The position numbers and the translations under genes were made by a program. The notes below the pieces were generated by a model. The model ran no database searches. It had not been told where the DNA came from and was given only the letters and a program-made list of their open reading frames with translations. Below are positions 32,054 through 41,436 of a stretch of DNA of 64,000 nt, one piece after another (the first letter of the stretch is position 1; each line of letters opens with the position of its first letter). Source of the DNA: Paenibacillus sinensis (GTDB lineage Bacteria; Bacillota; Bacilli; Paenibacillales; Paenibacillaceae); NCBI RefSeq assembly GCF_019904155.1, contig NZ_JAHCMB010000048.1, forward strand, positions 1 through 64,000, in the 5' to 3' direction.

Positions 32054-33751
32054 TCAGACAACCTTGAATTGTTCCACCAGACCATTGAGCTTGTCCGCCA
32101 GCGAGGAGAGGAAGGCGGAAGAAGCTTCAATTTCCTGCATGGCTGCGAGCTGCTCCTGAGAAGTAGCGGACATGCTCTCGGCGCTTTGGGCAGTCTGGTT
32201 CGACACGCTGACGGTGTTCTGGATCGCCTCGACCAAGCCGTCCGCAATCTCTGTGAGCTGACGAACCGTCTCGGAGATCTCCCGGCTCTGGGACGCCATG
32301 CCCGTTACGGCGGATTCAAGCTCCGCGAAGGAGCTGCCTGCCGCGGCCACCATCTCCGTTCCATGCTCCATCTCCGCAGTCGAACGGGACATGGTCTCCT
32401 CGGCGAGATCCATCTGGGCGATGATCAGGCCGAGCAGCTCGCCGATCTGCCGTGCTGAATCGCCGGAGCGCTCTGCCAGCTTGCGGACCGAGCCCGCCAC
32501 AACAGCGAAGCCGCGGCCTTCTTCTCCGGCGCGGGCCGCTTCAATAGCGGCGTTCAGAGCGAGCAGATTCGTCTCTGCCGCGATGCTGGCGATGGTGCCG
32601 ACGATGCTCTCGATTTCCTTGGAGTGGCCGGACAGCGTGCCGATGATGCCGGACAGTCCGGTCAGTTGCTCGTTCATGATGGTCATCTGGGTGGTAGTGG
32701 AGTCCATCGATTTCCGGCCAAGCCGGGCTTTTTCCGCTCCGCTGACGGCGTCGCCCATCGCCTGATCGGCATTCGCCGCAATCTCTGCGATAAACCTGGA
32801 CATCTCCTGAACCGCCTGATAGCTGCTCTCCAGATGGCGAAGCTGCACCTGAGCGCCTTCGGCGAGCTCAATAGTTATATTGACGGAATGTTCTCCGGCA
32901 CGGTTGGTTTCCTGGGCGCTTGCGGACAACTGCTGGGATGAGGAAGCGACATGAGCCGAAGTATCGCTGACCTCGGTGATGAGCCGGGTGAGATTCTCCT
33001 TCATTTCATGGAAATCCCGTGACAGCGTGCCGATTTCGTCTTTACTGTTCAGTATCAGCGACTCCTGCATCAGATCGCCGTGAGCCACGTGGTTGACGGA
33101 CCGGGACAGCTTGGACAGCGGGCTGACCATGCGGCGAATCAGAATATAGGCTGCCAGGATGGCGATAATGAGAATAACGGCGCCGATAATAAAGGGCTGC
33201 ACCAGAATTTGAAGCGTTCTTTCCTGAACAAGCGAACCGTCAAAGTTGATGGCCATGAGGGCGATAATCGGTTTGGTAGGGTCGTGGTCTTGGTAGATGG
33301 GGCCGTATCCGGTTTTGAGCGATACGCCCTCGTAGGTGTAGACCTTGGAGTAGGTGGAATGCTTCATGGAAGTGATCATCTCTTTGTCTTTATCGCTGAA
33401 ATAGAAAGAGTCGCCGGCTTTATAGCCGCGTGCCTGCATATTTTTGTCTGCTGCAAGGATCTTACCGTCAAGCGACAGGATGAAGGCTTCCTTGAAGATC
33501 GGTTTGTGCCCGGTGATCCAGCCGATACGGTCCTGAATGGCGTTCAGATTGCCGGTATCGCCGGAGGCGAGGGCTGCTATCTGCGAGGGGTCGACGAGGC
33601 CGGTCGTAATGTTGGCGCAGCCTACAAGCTCAATCCCTGCCGCTTCATCCAATTGATTATAGGCGGCCCTATAACCAAAGAACCCGATGGATGAGCCCAC
33701 AAGAAGCAAGACAAGCAGCATCATCCATGTTAATTTAGTAGCCAATTTCAT
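32054..33751 (-). CDS. Methyl-accepting chemotaxis protein 1
   Basis: A 565-residue receptor: membrane helix ([20 protein letters not shown]), extracellular Cache-like domain (about 35-175, with SYYF-like [13 protein letters not shown]), second helix, HAMP ([20 protein letters not shown]) and the signalling domain. The hairpin tip [20 protein letters not shown] is intact, but the next conserved AxEVRKLA reads [11 protein letters not shown], with Ser in place of Glu. It controls flagellar motion through CheA/CheW; the ligand is unknown. Confidence 0.93.
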   Translation of the reverse strand: MKLATKLTWMMLLVLLLVGSSIGFFGYRAAYNQLDEAAGIELVGCANITTGLVDPSQIAALASGDTGNLNAIQDRIGWITGHKPIFKEAFILSLDGKILAADKNMQARGYKAGDSFYFSDKDKEMITSMKHSTYSKVYTYEGVSLKTGYGPIYQDHDPTKPIIALMAINFDGSLVQERTLQILVQPFIIGAVILIIAILAAYILIRRMVSPLSKLSRSVNHVAHGDLMQESLILNSKDEIGTLSRDFHEMKENLTRLITEVSDTSAHVASSSQQLSASAQETNRAGEHSVNITIELAEGAQVQLRHLESSYQAVQEMSRFIAEIAANADQAMGDAVSGAEKARLGRKSMDSTTTQMTIMNEQLTGLSGIIGTLSGHSKEIESIVGTIASIAAETNLLALNAAIEAARAGEEGRGFAVVAGSVRKLAERSGDSARQIGELLGLIIAQMDLAEETMSRSTAEMEHGTEMVAAAGSSFAELESAVTGMASQSREISETVRQLTEIADGLVEAIQNTVSVSNQTAQSAESMSATSQEQLAAMQEIEASSAFLSSLADKLNGLVEQFKVV

Positions 33752-34022
33752 ACATTTCCCCCATTTTTTAATACCAGATTATAGGACAAAAGTCTAATCC
33801 GATTATATCTGAAAGAGGCGTCTTTGGCTGTGTCAAATTATGTTGTCCTCTAAGTATACTAACGGTTTTCGGCAGATGGATTTGAATAGGATGCTTCAGT
33901 TTTCAGAAAACTTTCATCTTTCAAGTATTTAATTTTTAATTTTTTTCATAAGCACGCATTGAAGGGGGGCGGCTGCTAGTGGTACGCTAGAGGCAGGACT
34001 AAGAAACGGGAGCTGAATCGTA

Positions 34023-34454
34023 ATGCCGGAACAGATCAACCCGCTGGTGGAGCAGATCGGATTATCAATGTGGCGGGTACAGAAGAGAATTATTTCGGGA
34101 ATCGCCATGACTGCGGAGCTTGGCCTCACGTTTCCGCAGTTCTCGCTGCTGAACATGATCGCCCGGGAGGGAAGGGCAAGAGTGATCACGCTTGCAGAGC
34201 GTATGGAGGTTAAATCGAGCGCCGTGACGGTTATGCTTGACCGTATGGAATCGGTCGGACTGGTCCGCAGGGAGCCGGATGAGAACGACCGGAGAGCTGT
34301 GGTGGTGACGCTGACCGAGAAAGGCGAAAATGTGCGAAACGAGGGCCATAGGCGTTCACTCGTTCTGCTGGAAGAGCATTTATCCATTCTCACTCCCGAG
34401 GAGCTGGGCGAGTTTGCGCGGTACTATGACCTGCTGGACAGACAGGAGCGCTGA
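34023..34454 (+). CDS. MarR-family regulator 1
   Basis: A 143-residue protein with the MarR winged helix: LGLTFPQFSLLNMIAREGRA, VITLAERMEVKSSAVTVMLD, RMESVGLVRREPDENDRRAV, VVTLTEKGENV. MarR dimers usually repress a neighbouring gene and release it on binding a phenolic or oxidising ligand. No partner gene is adjacent on the same strand, so its target is not evident here. GGGAG lies before the ATG. Confidence 0.9.
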   Translation: MPEQINPLVEQIGLSMWRVQKRIISGIAMTAELGLTFPQFSLLNMIAREGRARVITLAERMEVKSSAVTVMLDRMESVGLVRREPDENDRRAVVVTLTEKGENVRNEGHRRSLVLLEEHLSILTPEELGEFARYYDLLDRQER

Positions 34455-34458
34455 CGGA

Positions 34459-34572
34459 CGGAAGCAGGATGCTTCCGGAGCCATTAATGCAAGCGCTTTA
34501 TATTGAACGGCAAAGGCGCTAGCCGCCGCAGAACCTGCGGATGCAGATATGGTTATGCCGCAGAACTTGCGG
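34459..34572. repeat. Three small hairpins in the gap after marR
   Basis: CGGAAGCA/TGCTTCCG (34,459-34,477) lies just after the MarR stop. Two copies of CCGCA-GAAYY-TGCGG follow (34,526-34,540 and 34,558-34,572), 32 bases apart in similar sequence. No gene is visible in this 257-base gap. Confidence 0.6.
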
Positions 34573-34630
34573 TTACGCTTATGCCCGCCGGACGGGTCGA
34601 AGCGGTGTGGTATCGGTCATCTATTCCGTC

Positions 34631-34672
34631 AAAAAAAGCCTTCAGGTCCACTTGCTGTGGTCCTGAAGGCTT
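34631..34672 (-). terminator. Terminator after the LTA-synthase-like gene
   Basis: On the minus strand a 15-bp stem with one or two mismatches (AAGCCTTCAGG with CCTGAAGGCTT at its base) is followed by TTTTTTT. Confidence 0.9.
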
Positions 34673-34711
34673 CTTGGAGTTCAGTCTGTGTAAGCGTCGA
34701 TTCCCCGCGTC

Positions 34712-36580
34712 TTATTCGGATTTCTTCTCCGGCAGCTGGGAGACATAGCTGTCGGACAACTGAAGCAGGCGAAGCGCCCGATTGTATTCGTCCTCCGTGG
34801 CCGCAGGCTGCTTGCCGCCGGACGCAATCGAATACTGCGTGTTGTCCTCGAAGCTGTTGCCCGGTATCAGCAGGCCTGAGCTTGAGATGAACGACCCGGA
34901 CGGCAGATAATAACGTTCCGGCAGCAGGTTGTAGGTCTGGTTCAGAATGTCCTGGCCGAAATGCAGATGATTGTCTGTGGAGACGCCGAGCAGATTGGCC
35001 GCTGTCGGGAGAATGTCGATTTCGCCTCCGACCTGATCCAGCGTCTGCGGCTGGGCGCCGGTTACGCCGTGAATGATCAGCGGAATATTGGTCATATTCG
35101 CATATCCGTAATCATGGCCGTAGATTTCGGTCATCAGTTCTTTGTCGTCGCTGTCGAGGGAATAGATCGGCAGACCCATATGGTCGCCATAGATCATAAT
35201 GACACTGTTATCCCACAGGCCGGCGTCTTTCAGCTCCTGCACGAATTGGCCGAACGCGTAATCGGCGTAATTCTGGTCCCGGACATAGTCGCCGACAAAG
35301 GTTCCTTCATAGCGTTCCGGCAGCTTCATCTTGTAGTATTTCTCCGGAATGGTGAACGGGTGATGCGATGACATGGAAATGACCTGCGCATAGAACGGCT
35401 TGCCGCTCTCGCTCATTTCCTTCAGCTTGGCGGTCGTCTTCTTGTAGAGTACCTCATCGGAAGCTCCGAAGAAGAACGCGTCTTCGTCGCCGAAGTATTT
35501 GTGATCATAGTAATTCTGCCAGCCCAGCGAGCTGTACAATTCACCCCGGTTCCAGAATTCCACATCGTTCACGTGGAAGGTGGCGGTCTGGTAGCCGTTC
35601 TCCTCCATCAGGCGCGGCAGACTCGGCAGCACTTTGTCGACGTACATCTGCGTAGCCGCTCCGCGCGGCGGAATGTAGAAGGAGGTGTTGACGACGAATT
35701 CGGCGTCAGACGTATTGCCCTGGCCGACCATCTGATAGAAGTTCCGGAAATACAGACTGTCTTTCATAACGGCGTTCAAATTCGGCGTAATTTCCTTGCC
35801 GTCGACTTTGAGTCCGATCAGGAAGTTCTGCAGCGACTCCATCTGGAGGATAATCAGGTTCTTGCCCTTGGCTGCTCCCTGGTATTGCGGACTTGCCGGC
35901 TCCGTAGTGCCCTTGGCCTTGTCGATCGCTTCCTGCGTAATATCGCTGGCCTTGACGAGGTCGAGTTTCTCCGGTGCGAAAATGGTATAGGCTTCATAAT
36001 TAAGAATGCCCATCTCTTCCGCCTTCTTGATTTCGTTCATGCTGGCCTTGTTCGGCAGCACATTGAACAGGCAGAGCGCGAGCGAAGCCGCGAACAGAAG
36101 CGAGAATCCACGCTTGCCGCCGCCGTGACGTCCGGTGTTGATCTGCTCCTTCTTGAAGTTGCGTCCGTTCCGGGTGAGCAGGAAATAGTAGCCCAGCACG
36201 ACAACATCGACGAAAATCAACAGATAATAAGGGTCCATCAGCGAGAACACGCTGTTCCGGACGGCGGTTACCTGGTTCACCTGCTCAGCCGCATGGTATG
36301 TCACAATAACGCCATAGTATTTGAAGTACATGATAGCTGTGAAGAAAATCGCGGTGACCAGCAGATTGATCGTCATGTAATACCCGAGCTTGCGCTTGGA
36401 CGCAAAGCGTTCGATAATGCAGAATAGAGCCCAGGCGAACGGAATTTCCGTCAGCAGCGATTTCCAGGGCAGCGCATTGTCGAAAATGACCCACCAGGCG
36501 AGGCATCCTTTGAGGATAAGCATAATGGTAAAAAATATAAATGGTTTGGTAAGCCACCGTTTGATGTTGATCGATGTCAC
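34712..36580 (-). CDS. LTA-synthase-family sulfatase-like membrane enzyme
   Basis: A 622-residue protein: five N-terminal membrane helices, then an extracellular sulfatase domain with NLIILQMESLQNFLIGLKVD (metal ligand Glu), GQGNTSDAEFVVNTSFY (catalytic Thr in the TSD motif), SHHPFTIPEKYY and SVIMIYGDHMGLPIY (Asp-His metal ligands). These enzymes polymerise glycerol phosphate from phosphatidylglycerol into lipoteichoic acid. The start is GTG 36,580 with AAAGAGGGCG before it; a longer frame exists. A terminator follows. Confidence 0.92.
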   Translation of the reverse strand: MTSINIKRWLTKPFIFFTIMLILKGCLAWWVIFDNALPWKSLLTEIPFAWALFCIIERFASKRKLGYYMTINLLVTAIFFTAIMYFKYYGVIVTYHAAEQVNQVTAVRNSVFSLMDPYYLLIFVDVVVLGYYFLLTRNGRNFKKEQINTGRHGGGKRGFSLLFAASLALCLFNVLPNKASMNEIKKAEEMGILNYEAYTIFAPEKLDLVKASDITQEAIDKAKGTTEPASPQYQGAAKGKNLIILQMESLQNFLIGLKVDGKEITPNLNAVMKDSLYFRNFYQMVGQGNTSDAEFVVNTSFYIPPRGAATQMYVDKVLPSLPRLMEENGYQTATFHVNDVEFWNRGELYSSLGWQNYYDHKYFGDEDAFFFGASDEVLYKKTTAKLKEMSESGKPFYAQVISMSSHHPFTIPEKYYKMKLPERYEGTFVGDYVRDQNYADYAFGQFVQELKDAGLWDNSVIMIYGDHMGLPIYSLDSDDKELMTEIYGHDYGYANMTNIPLIIHGVTGAQPQTLDQVGGEIDILPTAANLLGVSTDNHLHFGQDILNQTYNLLPERYYLPSGSFISSSGLLIPGNSFEDNTQYSIASGGKQPAATEDEYNRALRLLQLSDSYVSQLPEKKSE

Positions 36581-36821
36581 GGTTTCGCCCTCTTTCTTGA
36601 TATCAGACAAATAAAACGCCATCATAACAAAACTCATTATGCCGTTCTGTAAAGGGAATGTCAAAACCAGCGGCGCGAAGCCGAAGCAAGCAGGAAGGCC
36701 TGCGAAAAGGACGTATTCGCTTTCACGGCTGGAAATGGACCTAAATGCCCCGAAATGGGGAAAAACGAACTCTGGAACAGCTGCCTATATTATACATATA
36801 CCCCGAGAGGAGGTGGATTTC

Positions 36822-39110
36822 ATGTCTTCCGCCTTATCGATTTCCGTCAGAGCGCTGGTGGAGCATGTCTATAAGAGCGGCAGCCTGGAGTCGGGCTTTC
36901 GCAGCGCAGCCGCTCTTGCCGAAGGCACACGCATCCATCAGAGCATACAGCGGCAGTACGGAGAGGATGACCGGAAGGAGGTCTATCTCAGCGCGGACAT
37001 CCCCTGCGGCGGACTCGTACTCTCCGTATTCGGGCGATGCGACGGCCTGCTCCTGTCTCAAGACGGCGGGCTTACCGTCGAGGAGATCAAATCGACCGGA
37101 GGGCCGGAGCTGCCGGAGGAAGGGAGAGAGGTGCACTGGGCCCAGGCGATGATGTATGCCTACATGATTCTCCTGGAGCAGTCGCTCTCCGGGATGAGGG
37201 TCCGTCTCACCTACGTGCATACCGGTACGGGGGAACAGCGGAGCCTCGAACGGCAGGTGACCTTTGCGGAAGCAGAGGCTTTCGCTTATGGGACAGCGGC
37301 TGCTTACGCGCCCTATGCATCGCTGCTGATTTCCCATGCGGAGCGCAGAGACGAGAGCATCCGAAGACTGGAGTTCCCGTTCCCGTCCTACCGGGCGGGT
37401 CAGCGGCATCTGGCAGGAGCCGTCTACAAATCGGTTGCGGAGGGCGTCAGTCTCTTCGCGCAGGCGCCCACCGGGATCGGCAAGACGATCTCCACGCTGT
37501 TTCCATCCGTCAAGGCTGTCGGAGAGGGCCTGCTGCAGAGCCTGTTCTATTTGACGGCCAAGACGGTCACCCGCCTGGCCGCACAGGAGGCCTTCGCTCT
37601 GATGAAGGAGCGCGGCCTGCATATGCACACGGTCACCCTGACGGCGAAGGAGAAAGCCTGCTTCCGGGAAGAGGGTCTTTGCGGCCCGGAGCACTGCCCA
37701 TTTGCCGAAGGGTATTACGACCGGATTAACGGCGCGCTGATGGACATGCTGGAAGCGGAGACCCTGATGGACCGGAGCGTGCTGGAGGTCTACGCCCGCA
37801 AGCACATGGTCTGTCCGTTCGAGCTGTCGCTGGACGCCGCTTACGTCAGCGACGCCGTCATCTGCGACTATAATTATGTATTCGATCCCCGGATCTCGAT
37901 GAAGCGCCTTGCGGAGGACCGCAAGAAGAACACCGTTCTGCTTGTCGACGAAGCGCATAATCTGGTGGACCGGGGAAGAGAGATGTTCTCCGCGAGCCTC
38001 TGCAAGGCCCCCTTTCTGGACTTGAAGCGGCGGTTCAAGGGCCGCAACCGCGCCTTGAGCGCGGCGGCGGGCGAGGTGAACACCTGGTTTATCGCGTTGC
38101 GCAAATCCTGCGGCGACGAAGGCTCCGGCGTCTGGGAGAACTGTCCGGAGGATCTTCCGGAGCTGCTGGAGAGGTTCACGCATGAGGCCGAGCTTGAACT
38201 GATCCGTCCCTCTCCGGGAGAAGCGGAGGAAGACGGACTGCTGGATGTCTTCTACGAGGTACAGGGCATGCTGCGGACCTTCAAGCTGTATGACGAGCGG
38301 TATGTGACCTACGCGGAGGTCCGGAGGGGCGATGTCTTCCTCAAGCTGTTCAACCTGGACCCGTCCCATCTGCTGACCCAGTCCTCCAAGGGCTTCTGCA
38401 GCCGGATTCTGTTCTCGGCCACGCTGTCGCCAATGCATTATTACCGGGATATGCTCGGCGCGGGCGAGGACGATTACAGCCTTGCGGTTCCCTCGCCCTT
38501 CGACAGAAGCCAGTGGGATGTTGCCGTTCTTCCGGTCTCCACCCGGTATCAGGACCGGGAGGGCTCCGTTGCCCCGCTCTGCCGGGCGCTGGAGAGTATG
38601 GCGTCAAGGAAGGGCAACTATCTGGTGTTCTTCCCGTCCTATCTGTATATGCAGACGGTCTACGACGCCTTCATTCCCCCGGAGGCCGGTGTCCGCACGC
38701 TGATTCAGGGAAGCGGAATGACCGAGGAGGAGCGGGAGGCGTTTCTGGACGCTTTTTCACCGAATCAGGAAGAGACGCTCCTCGGGTTCGCCGTGATGGG
38801 CGGCATTTTCTCCGAGGGCGTCGATCTGCCAGGGGACCGGCTGAACGGAGTCATGGTCGTCGGCGTCGGCCTGCCTCAGCTCGGTCTGGAGCGGAATCTG
38901 CTCCGGGACTATTTTGCCTCGCGGAGCAAGAACGGCTTTGACTACGCCTATGTCTATCCCGGCATGTGCAAGGTGCTTCAGGCGGGAGGACGGCTGATCC
39001 GCAGCGGGTCCGATACGGGGACGATCATCCTGGCCGACGACCGGTTTCTTCGCCACCCGTACGACTGGCTACTACCGGAAGAATGGAGAGACTACCGGGT
39101 GCTGGACTAA
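36822..39110 (+). CDS. PD-(D/E)XK nuclease fused to an XPD/DinG-type helicase
   Basis: A 762-residue protein. Residues 1-150 look like a Cas4/RecB-type nuclease: EGTRIHQSIQRQ, FGRCDGLLLSQDGGLTVEEI (D...ExK). Then an Fe-S superfamily 2 helicase: Walker A in FAQAPTGIGKTISTLF, four cysteines (ACFREEGLCGPEHCPF and MVCPFELS), VLLVDEAHNLVDRG, and the C-terminal GGIFSEGVDLPGDRLNGVMV and QAGGRLIRSGSDTG. It probably unwinds and trims DNA in repair. The ATG at 36,822 has GAGAGGAGGTGG before it. It is followed by the second MocA-type gene after 49 bases. Confidence 0.88.
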   Translation: MSSALSISVRALVEHVYKSGSLESGFRSAAALAEGTRIHQSIQRQYGEDDRKEVYLSADIPCGGLVLSVFGRCDGLLLSQDGGLTVEEIKSTGGPELPEEGREVHWAQAMMYAYMILLEQSLSGMRVRLTYVHTGTGEQRSLERQVTFAEAEAFAYGTAAAYAPYASLLISHAERRDESIRRLEFPFPSYRAGQRHLAGAVYKSVAEGVSLFAQAPTGIGKTISTLFPSVKAVGEGLLQSLFYLTAKTVTRLAAQEAFALMKERGLHMHTVTLTAKEKACFREEGLCGPEHCPFAEGYYDRINGALMDMLEAETLMDRSVLEVYARKHMVCPFELSLDAAYVSDAVICDYNYVFDPRISMKRLAEDRKKNTVLLVDEAHNLVDRGREMFSASLCKAPFLDLKRRFKGRNRALSAAAGEVNTWFIALRKSCGDEGSGVWENCPEDLPELLERFTHEAELELIRPSPGEAEEDGLLDVFYEVQGMLRTFKLYDERYVTYAEVRRGDVFLKLFNLDPSHLLTQSSKGFCSRILFSATLSPMHYYRDMLGAGEDDYSLAVPSPFDRSQWDVAVLPVSTRYQDREGSVAPLCRALESMASRKGNYLVFFPSYLYMQTVYDAFIPPEAGVRTLIQGSGMTEEEREAFLDAFSPNQEETLLGFAVMGGIFSEGVDLPGDRLNGVMVVGVGLPQLGLERNLLRDYFASRSKNGFDYAYVYPGMCKVLQAGGRLIRSGSDTGTIILADDRFLRHPYDWLLPEEWRDYRVLD

Positions 39111-39159
39111 GACGGTATAATCTAAGCAAGGAAATGAACTTCGGAAATGGAGGGTAACG

Positions 39160-40131
39160 ATGATGACACTGAACATCGGAATGGTAGGAACAGGCTGGTT
39201 CGCGAAGGTTCACGCCGATTTGCTTGCCGGTATGGAGGATGTGAAGCTGGCAGCCATTTGCGGCACGAGTAAGGACAAGGCCGACGAAATGGCGCGCTCC
39301 TATTCGGCGCAGGGCTATGGAGAAATTACGGAGATGCTGGACGCCAATAAGCTGGATGCCGTCTATGTCTGCGTGACGCCGGGGGCGCACGGGACGATCG
39401 AACGGGCGTTGATCCGCCGGGGCATTCCCTTCTTCACCGAGAAGCCGCTTGGGGTGTCTACCGAAATACCGGCGAGCCTGCTTCAGGACATCCAGGACAG
39501 CGGGCTGCTCACTTCCGTGGGCTATCACTACCGCTACCAGGAAAATGTGCAGCGGCTCAAGAAGCTGCTCGCGGGCGACAAGATCGGCATGGTGGTTGGA
39601 CAGTGGATGGGCAGCATGCCGGGGGCGCCGTGGTGGCGCGATCAGGAGAAATCCGGCGGGCAGTTCACCGAGCAGACGACGCACATCGTGGACCTGCTCC
39701 GCTATCTGGCCGGGGAGGTCACAGAGGTGTACGGCATGTTCGGCAACCGGGTCATGCACGAGAAGCATGCGGGCGTCAGCGTGGCGGATGTCGGGACCGT
39801 ATCGCTGAAGCTTGCGAACGGCATCGTGGCCAACATCTCCAACACCTGCGTGCTGCCGGGCGAAGTCGGCAAAGTCGGCCTCAGTTTCTACAATGACCGT
39901 GGCCTGCTGGACTGGAACCCTCAGCGGCTGCTGGAGACCCGGGAGGATGAGAGTCAGGAGTATCCCAATGCCGGGAATCCTTATGTGACGGAGAGCGAGG
40001 CATTCCTGCATGCCGTCCGCACAGGGGACCGCAGCGGCATACTGAGCGATTATGCAGACGCTTACCGGACGCTGAAGATCACCTGTGCCGCCTTCGAGTC
40101 GGCCAAGAAGGGAAAACCGTTGAAGCTGTAG
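39160..40131 (+). CDS. Gfo/Idh/MocA-family oxidoreductase 2
   Basis: A 323-residue protein: LNIGMVGTGWFAKVHADLLA (NAD-binding), LDAVYVCVTPGAHGTIERAL, FFTEKPLGVSTEIP (EKP motif), QEKSGGQFTEQTTHIVDLLR in the C-terminal domain. Substrate unknown; it is only moderately similar to the paralogue at 28,379. GGAGGG precedes the ATG; a TATAAT at 39,115-39,120 could be a local -10, so it may not depend on the helicase promoter. Confidence 0.9.
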   Translation: MMTLNIGMVGTGWFAKVHADLLAGMEDVKLAAICGTSKDKADEMARSYSAQGYGEITEMLDANKLDAVYVCVTPGAHGTIERALIRRGIPFFTEKPLGVSTEIPASLLQDIQDSGLLTSVGYHYRYQENVQRLKKLLAGDKIGMVVGQWMGSMPGAPWWRDQEKSGGQFTEQTTHIVDLLRYLAGEVTEVYGMFGNRVMHEKHAGVSVADVGTVSLKLANGIVANISNTCVLPGEVGKVGLSFYNDRGLLDWNPQRLLETREDESQEYPNAGNPYVTESEAFLHAVRTGDRSGILSDYADAYRTLKITCAAFESAKKGKPLKL

Positions 40132-40156
40132 CCATGAAAGCGCCATCTATTGTTTT

Positions 40157-40183
40157 GCCCGGGGGCGTGTCTCCCGGGCTTTT
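40157..40183 (+). terminator. Terminator after oxidoreductase 2
   Basis: GCCCGGG and CCCGGGC with a short loop are followed by TTTT. Confidence 0.85.
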
Positions 40184-40199
40184 GCTGCGCCGTCCCCAT

Positions 40200-40251
40200 A
40201 AAAAAAGACACGCCGCTTCATCGGCTGATAACCGATAAGGCGAAGTGTCTG
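40200..40251 (-). terminator. Terminator after the cidAB-like genes
   Basis: On the minus strand an AGACAC.../...GTGTCT stem with inner ATCGG/CCGAT pairing is followed by seven T. Confidence 0.85.
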
Positions 40252-40270
40252 CGGCCCAAGCCAGGACGGC

Positions 40271-40954
40271 CTAGTGGAGGAATACCGCGAGTGCAGCTGG
40301 CGCTACGCCAAGCGTTAGCAGCGCCGTTAGAATCATCGCGATACTGGAAATGGTGCCTGTGAGCGAACTCAGCTCAAAGGCTTTGGAAGTGCCCGTGCCA
40401 TGCGCGGCAGTTCCCAGCGATACACCGCGCGCAATCTCATTCTCAATGCGGAAGAGGCGGTGAATGGACGGTCCCATCAGCGTTCCGAGGATTCCGGTCA
40501 TGATGACGAATACGGCTGTAATGCTCGGAATGCCCCCGATGCTCTGCGAGATGTTCATGGCGATCGGTGTTGTTACCGAGCGTGGCACCAGGCTGCTGGC
40601 CAGATCGTTGCTCAAATGCAGCCATCTGGCCAGCAGAACGGAGGACACGACCGCCGTCACCGTGCCCGTCAGCACGCCGACCGCGATTTCGGCAGCATGC
40701 TTCTTGAGCACTTTGAAGTTCTTATGAAGAGGGATAGCAAAGGCGACGGTTGCCGGTTGAAGCAGATCGGTGAGCCATTTGCCTCCCGCATTGTAGGAAG
40801 TATAGGAGGTCCCTGTCACCAGCAGAAAAGCGATGATTACCAGGGGAGTCACGATCAACGGAGACAGCAGCATACTCTTTCGGGCGTAATAGATCTTTTT
40901 AGACGCGAGATACACCCCGAGAGTCAGAGCGAGGAACAGCGTTCCGATCAGCAT
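40271..40954 (-). CDS. CidB/LrgB-family membrane protein
   Basis: A 227-residue protein with six to eight helices and the family patterns TVAFAIPLHKNFKVLKKHAA, SLVPRSVTTPIAMNISQSIG, GVSLGTAAHGTGTSKAFELS. LrgB proteins are export-type partners of LrgA in murein hydrolase control and pyruvate handling. Its start overlaps the end of the CidA-like gene by 56 bases, so the two are coupled. GGAGGG lies before its ATG. Confidence 0.92.
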   Translation of the reverse strand: MLIGTLFLALTLGVYLASKKIYYARKSMLLSPLIVTPLVIIAFLLVTGTSYTSYNAGGKWLTDLLQPATVAFAIPLHKNFKVLKKHAAEIAVGVLTGTVTAVVSSVLLARWLHLSNDLASSLVPRSVTTPIAMNISQSIGGIPSITAVFVIMTGILGTLMGPSIHRLFRIENEIARGVSLGTAAHGTGTSKAFELSSLTGTISSIAMILTALLTLGVAPAALAVFLH

Positions 40955-41321
40955 GATGTCTTCCCTCCTTGGTTTTGTGGATATAGGATGTCAGCAATCC
41001 TGAGCTTGCGATAACGAGAAAGCTTCCTGCGATAACTACGGACAGCACCCGCAGACCGTCGGTCTCAAGCAGGGAGCCGTATTTCATGATGCCGATCGCG
41101 GAAGGAATAAAGAACAGCAGCAGCTCGGCCAGGAGCCAGGAAGCTCCGACCTCGATCCAGTTCAGCTTCACGACGCCTGTCTCCAGAAGAATGAACAGTA
41201 CGGCCATGCCGATAATGCTTCCGGGAATCGGAAGATGCAGCCAAGAGGAAAGGTGACTCATGATCATCGAGAATATAGTCAGCGCACCTACCTGCAGTAC
41301 TCCAAATAAATATTTTTTCAT
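40899..41321 (-). CDS. CidA/LrgA-family holin-like protein
   Basis: A 140-residue protein with four helices (LHLPIPGSIIGMAVLFILLE is the family signature) and a charged tail that overlaps the cidB-like start in another frame. Holin-like CidA and CidB respond to acetate and pyruvate overflow. A LysR gene starts 115 bases away in the opposite direction, the same arrangement as cidR-cidABC; the shared intergenic region probably holds its binding site. Confidence 0.9.
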   Translation of the reverse strand: MKKYLFGVLQVGALTIFSMIMSHLSSWLHLPIPGSIIGMAVLFILLETGVVKLNWIEVGASWLLAELLLFFIPSAIGIMKYGSLLETDGLRVLSVVIAGSFLVIASSGLLTSYIHKTKEGRHHADRNAVPRSDSRGVSRV

Positions 41322-41436
41322 TAAGGTCCGCCTCCTTTCAAGCTATACTGAAATTTTACATCAATTGTTTTCATAGGTAAAATGAATATATCGAATATTA
41401 ATCATTCCGTTCATCTATATAGGAGGCGACTGTATC

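Noticed and set aside
34503-34890. Small plus-strand frames in the gap after marR
   Set aside because: They run through hairpins and the terminator of the opposite gene and resemble nothing known.
36834-38438. 534-residue minus-strand frame opposite the helicase
   Set aside because: Antisense shadow; helicase motifs are on the plus strand and composition of the frame is non-protein-like.
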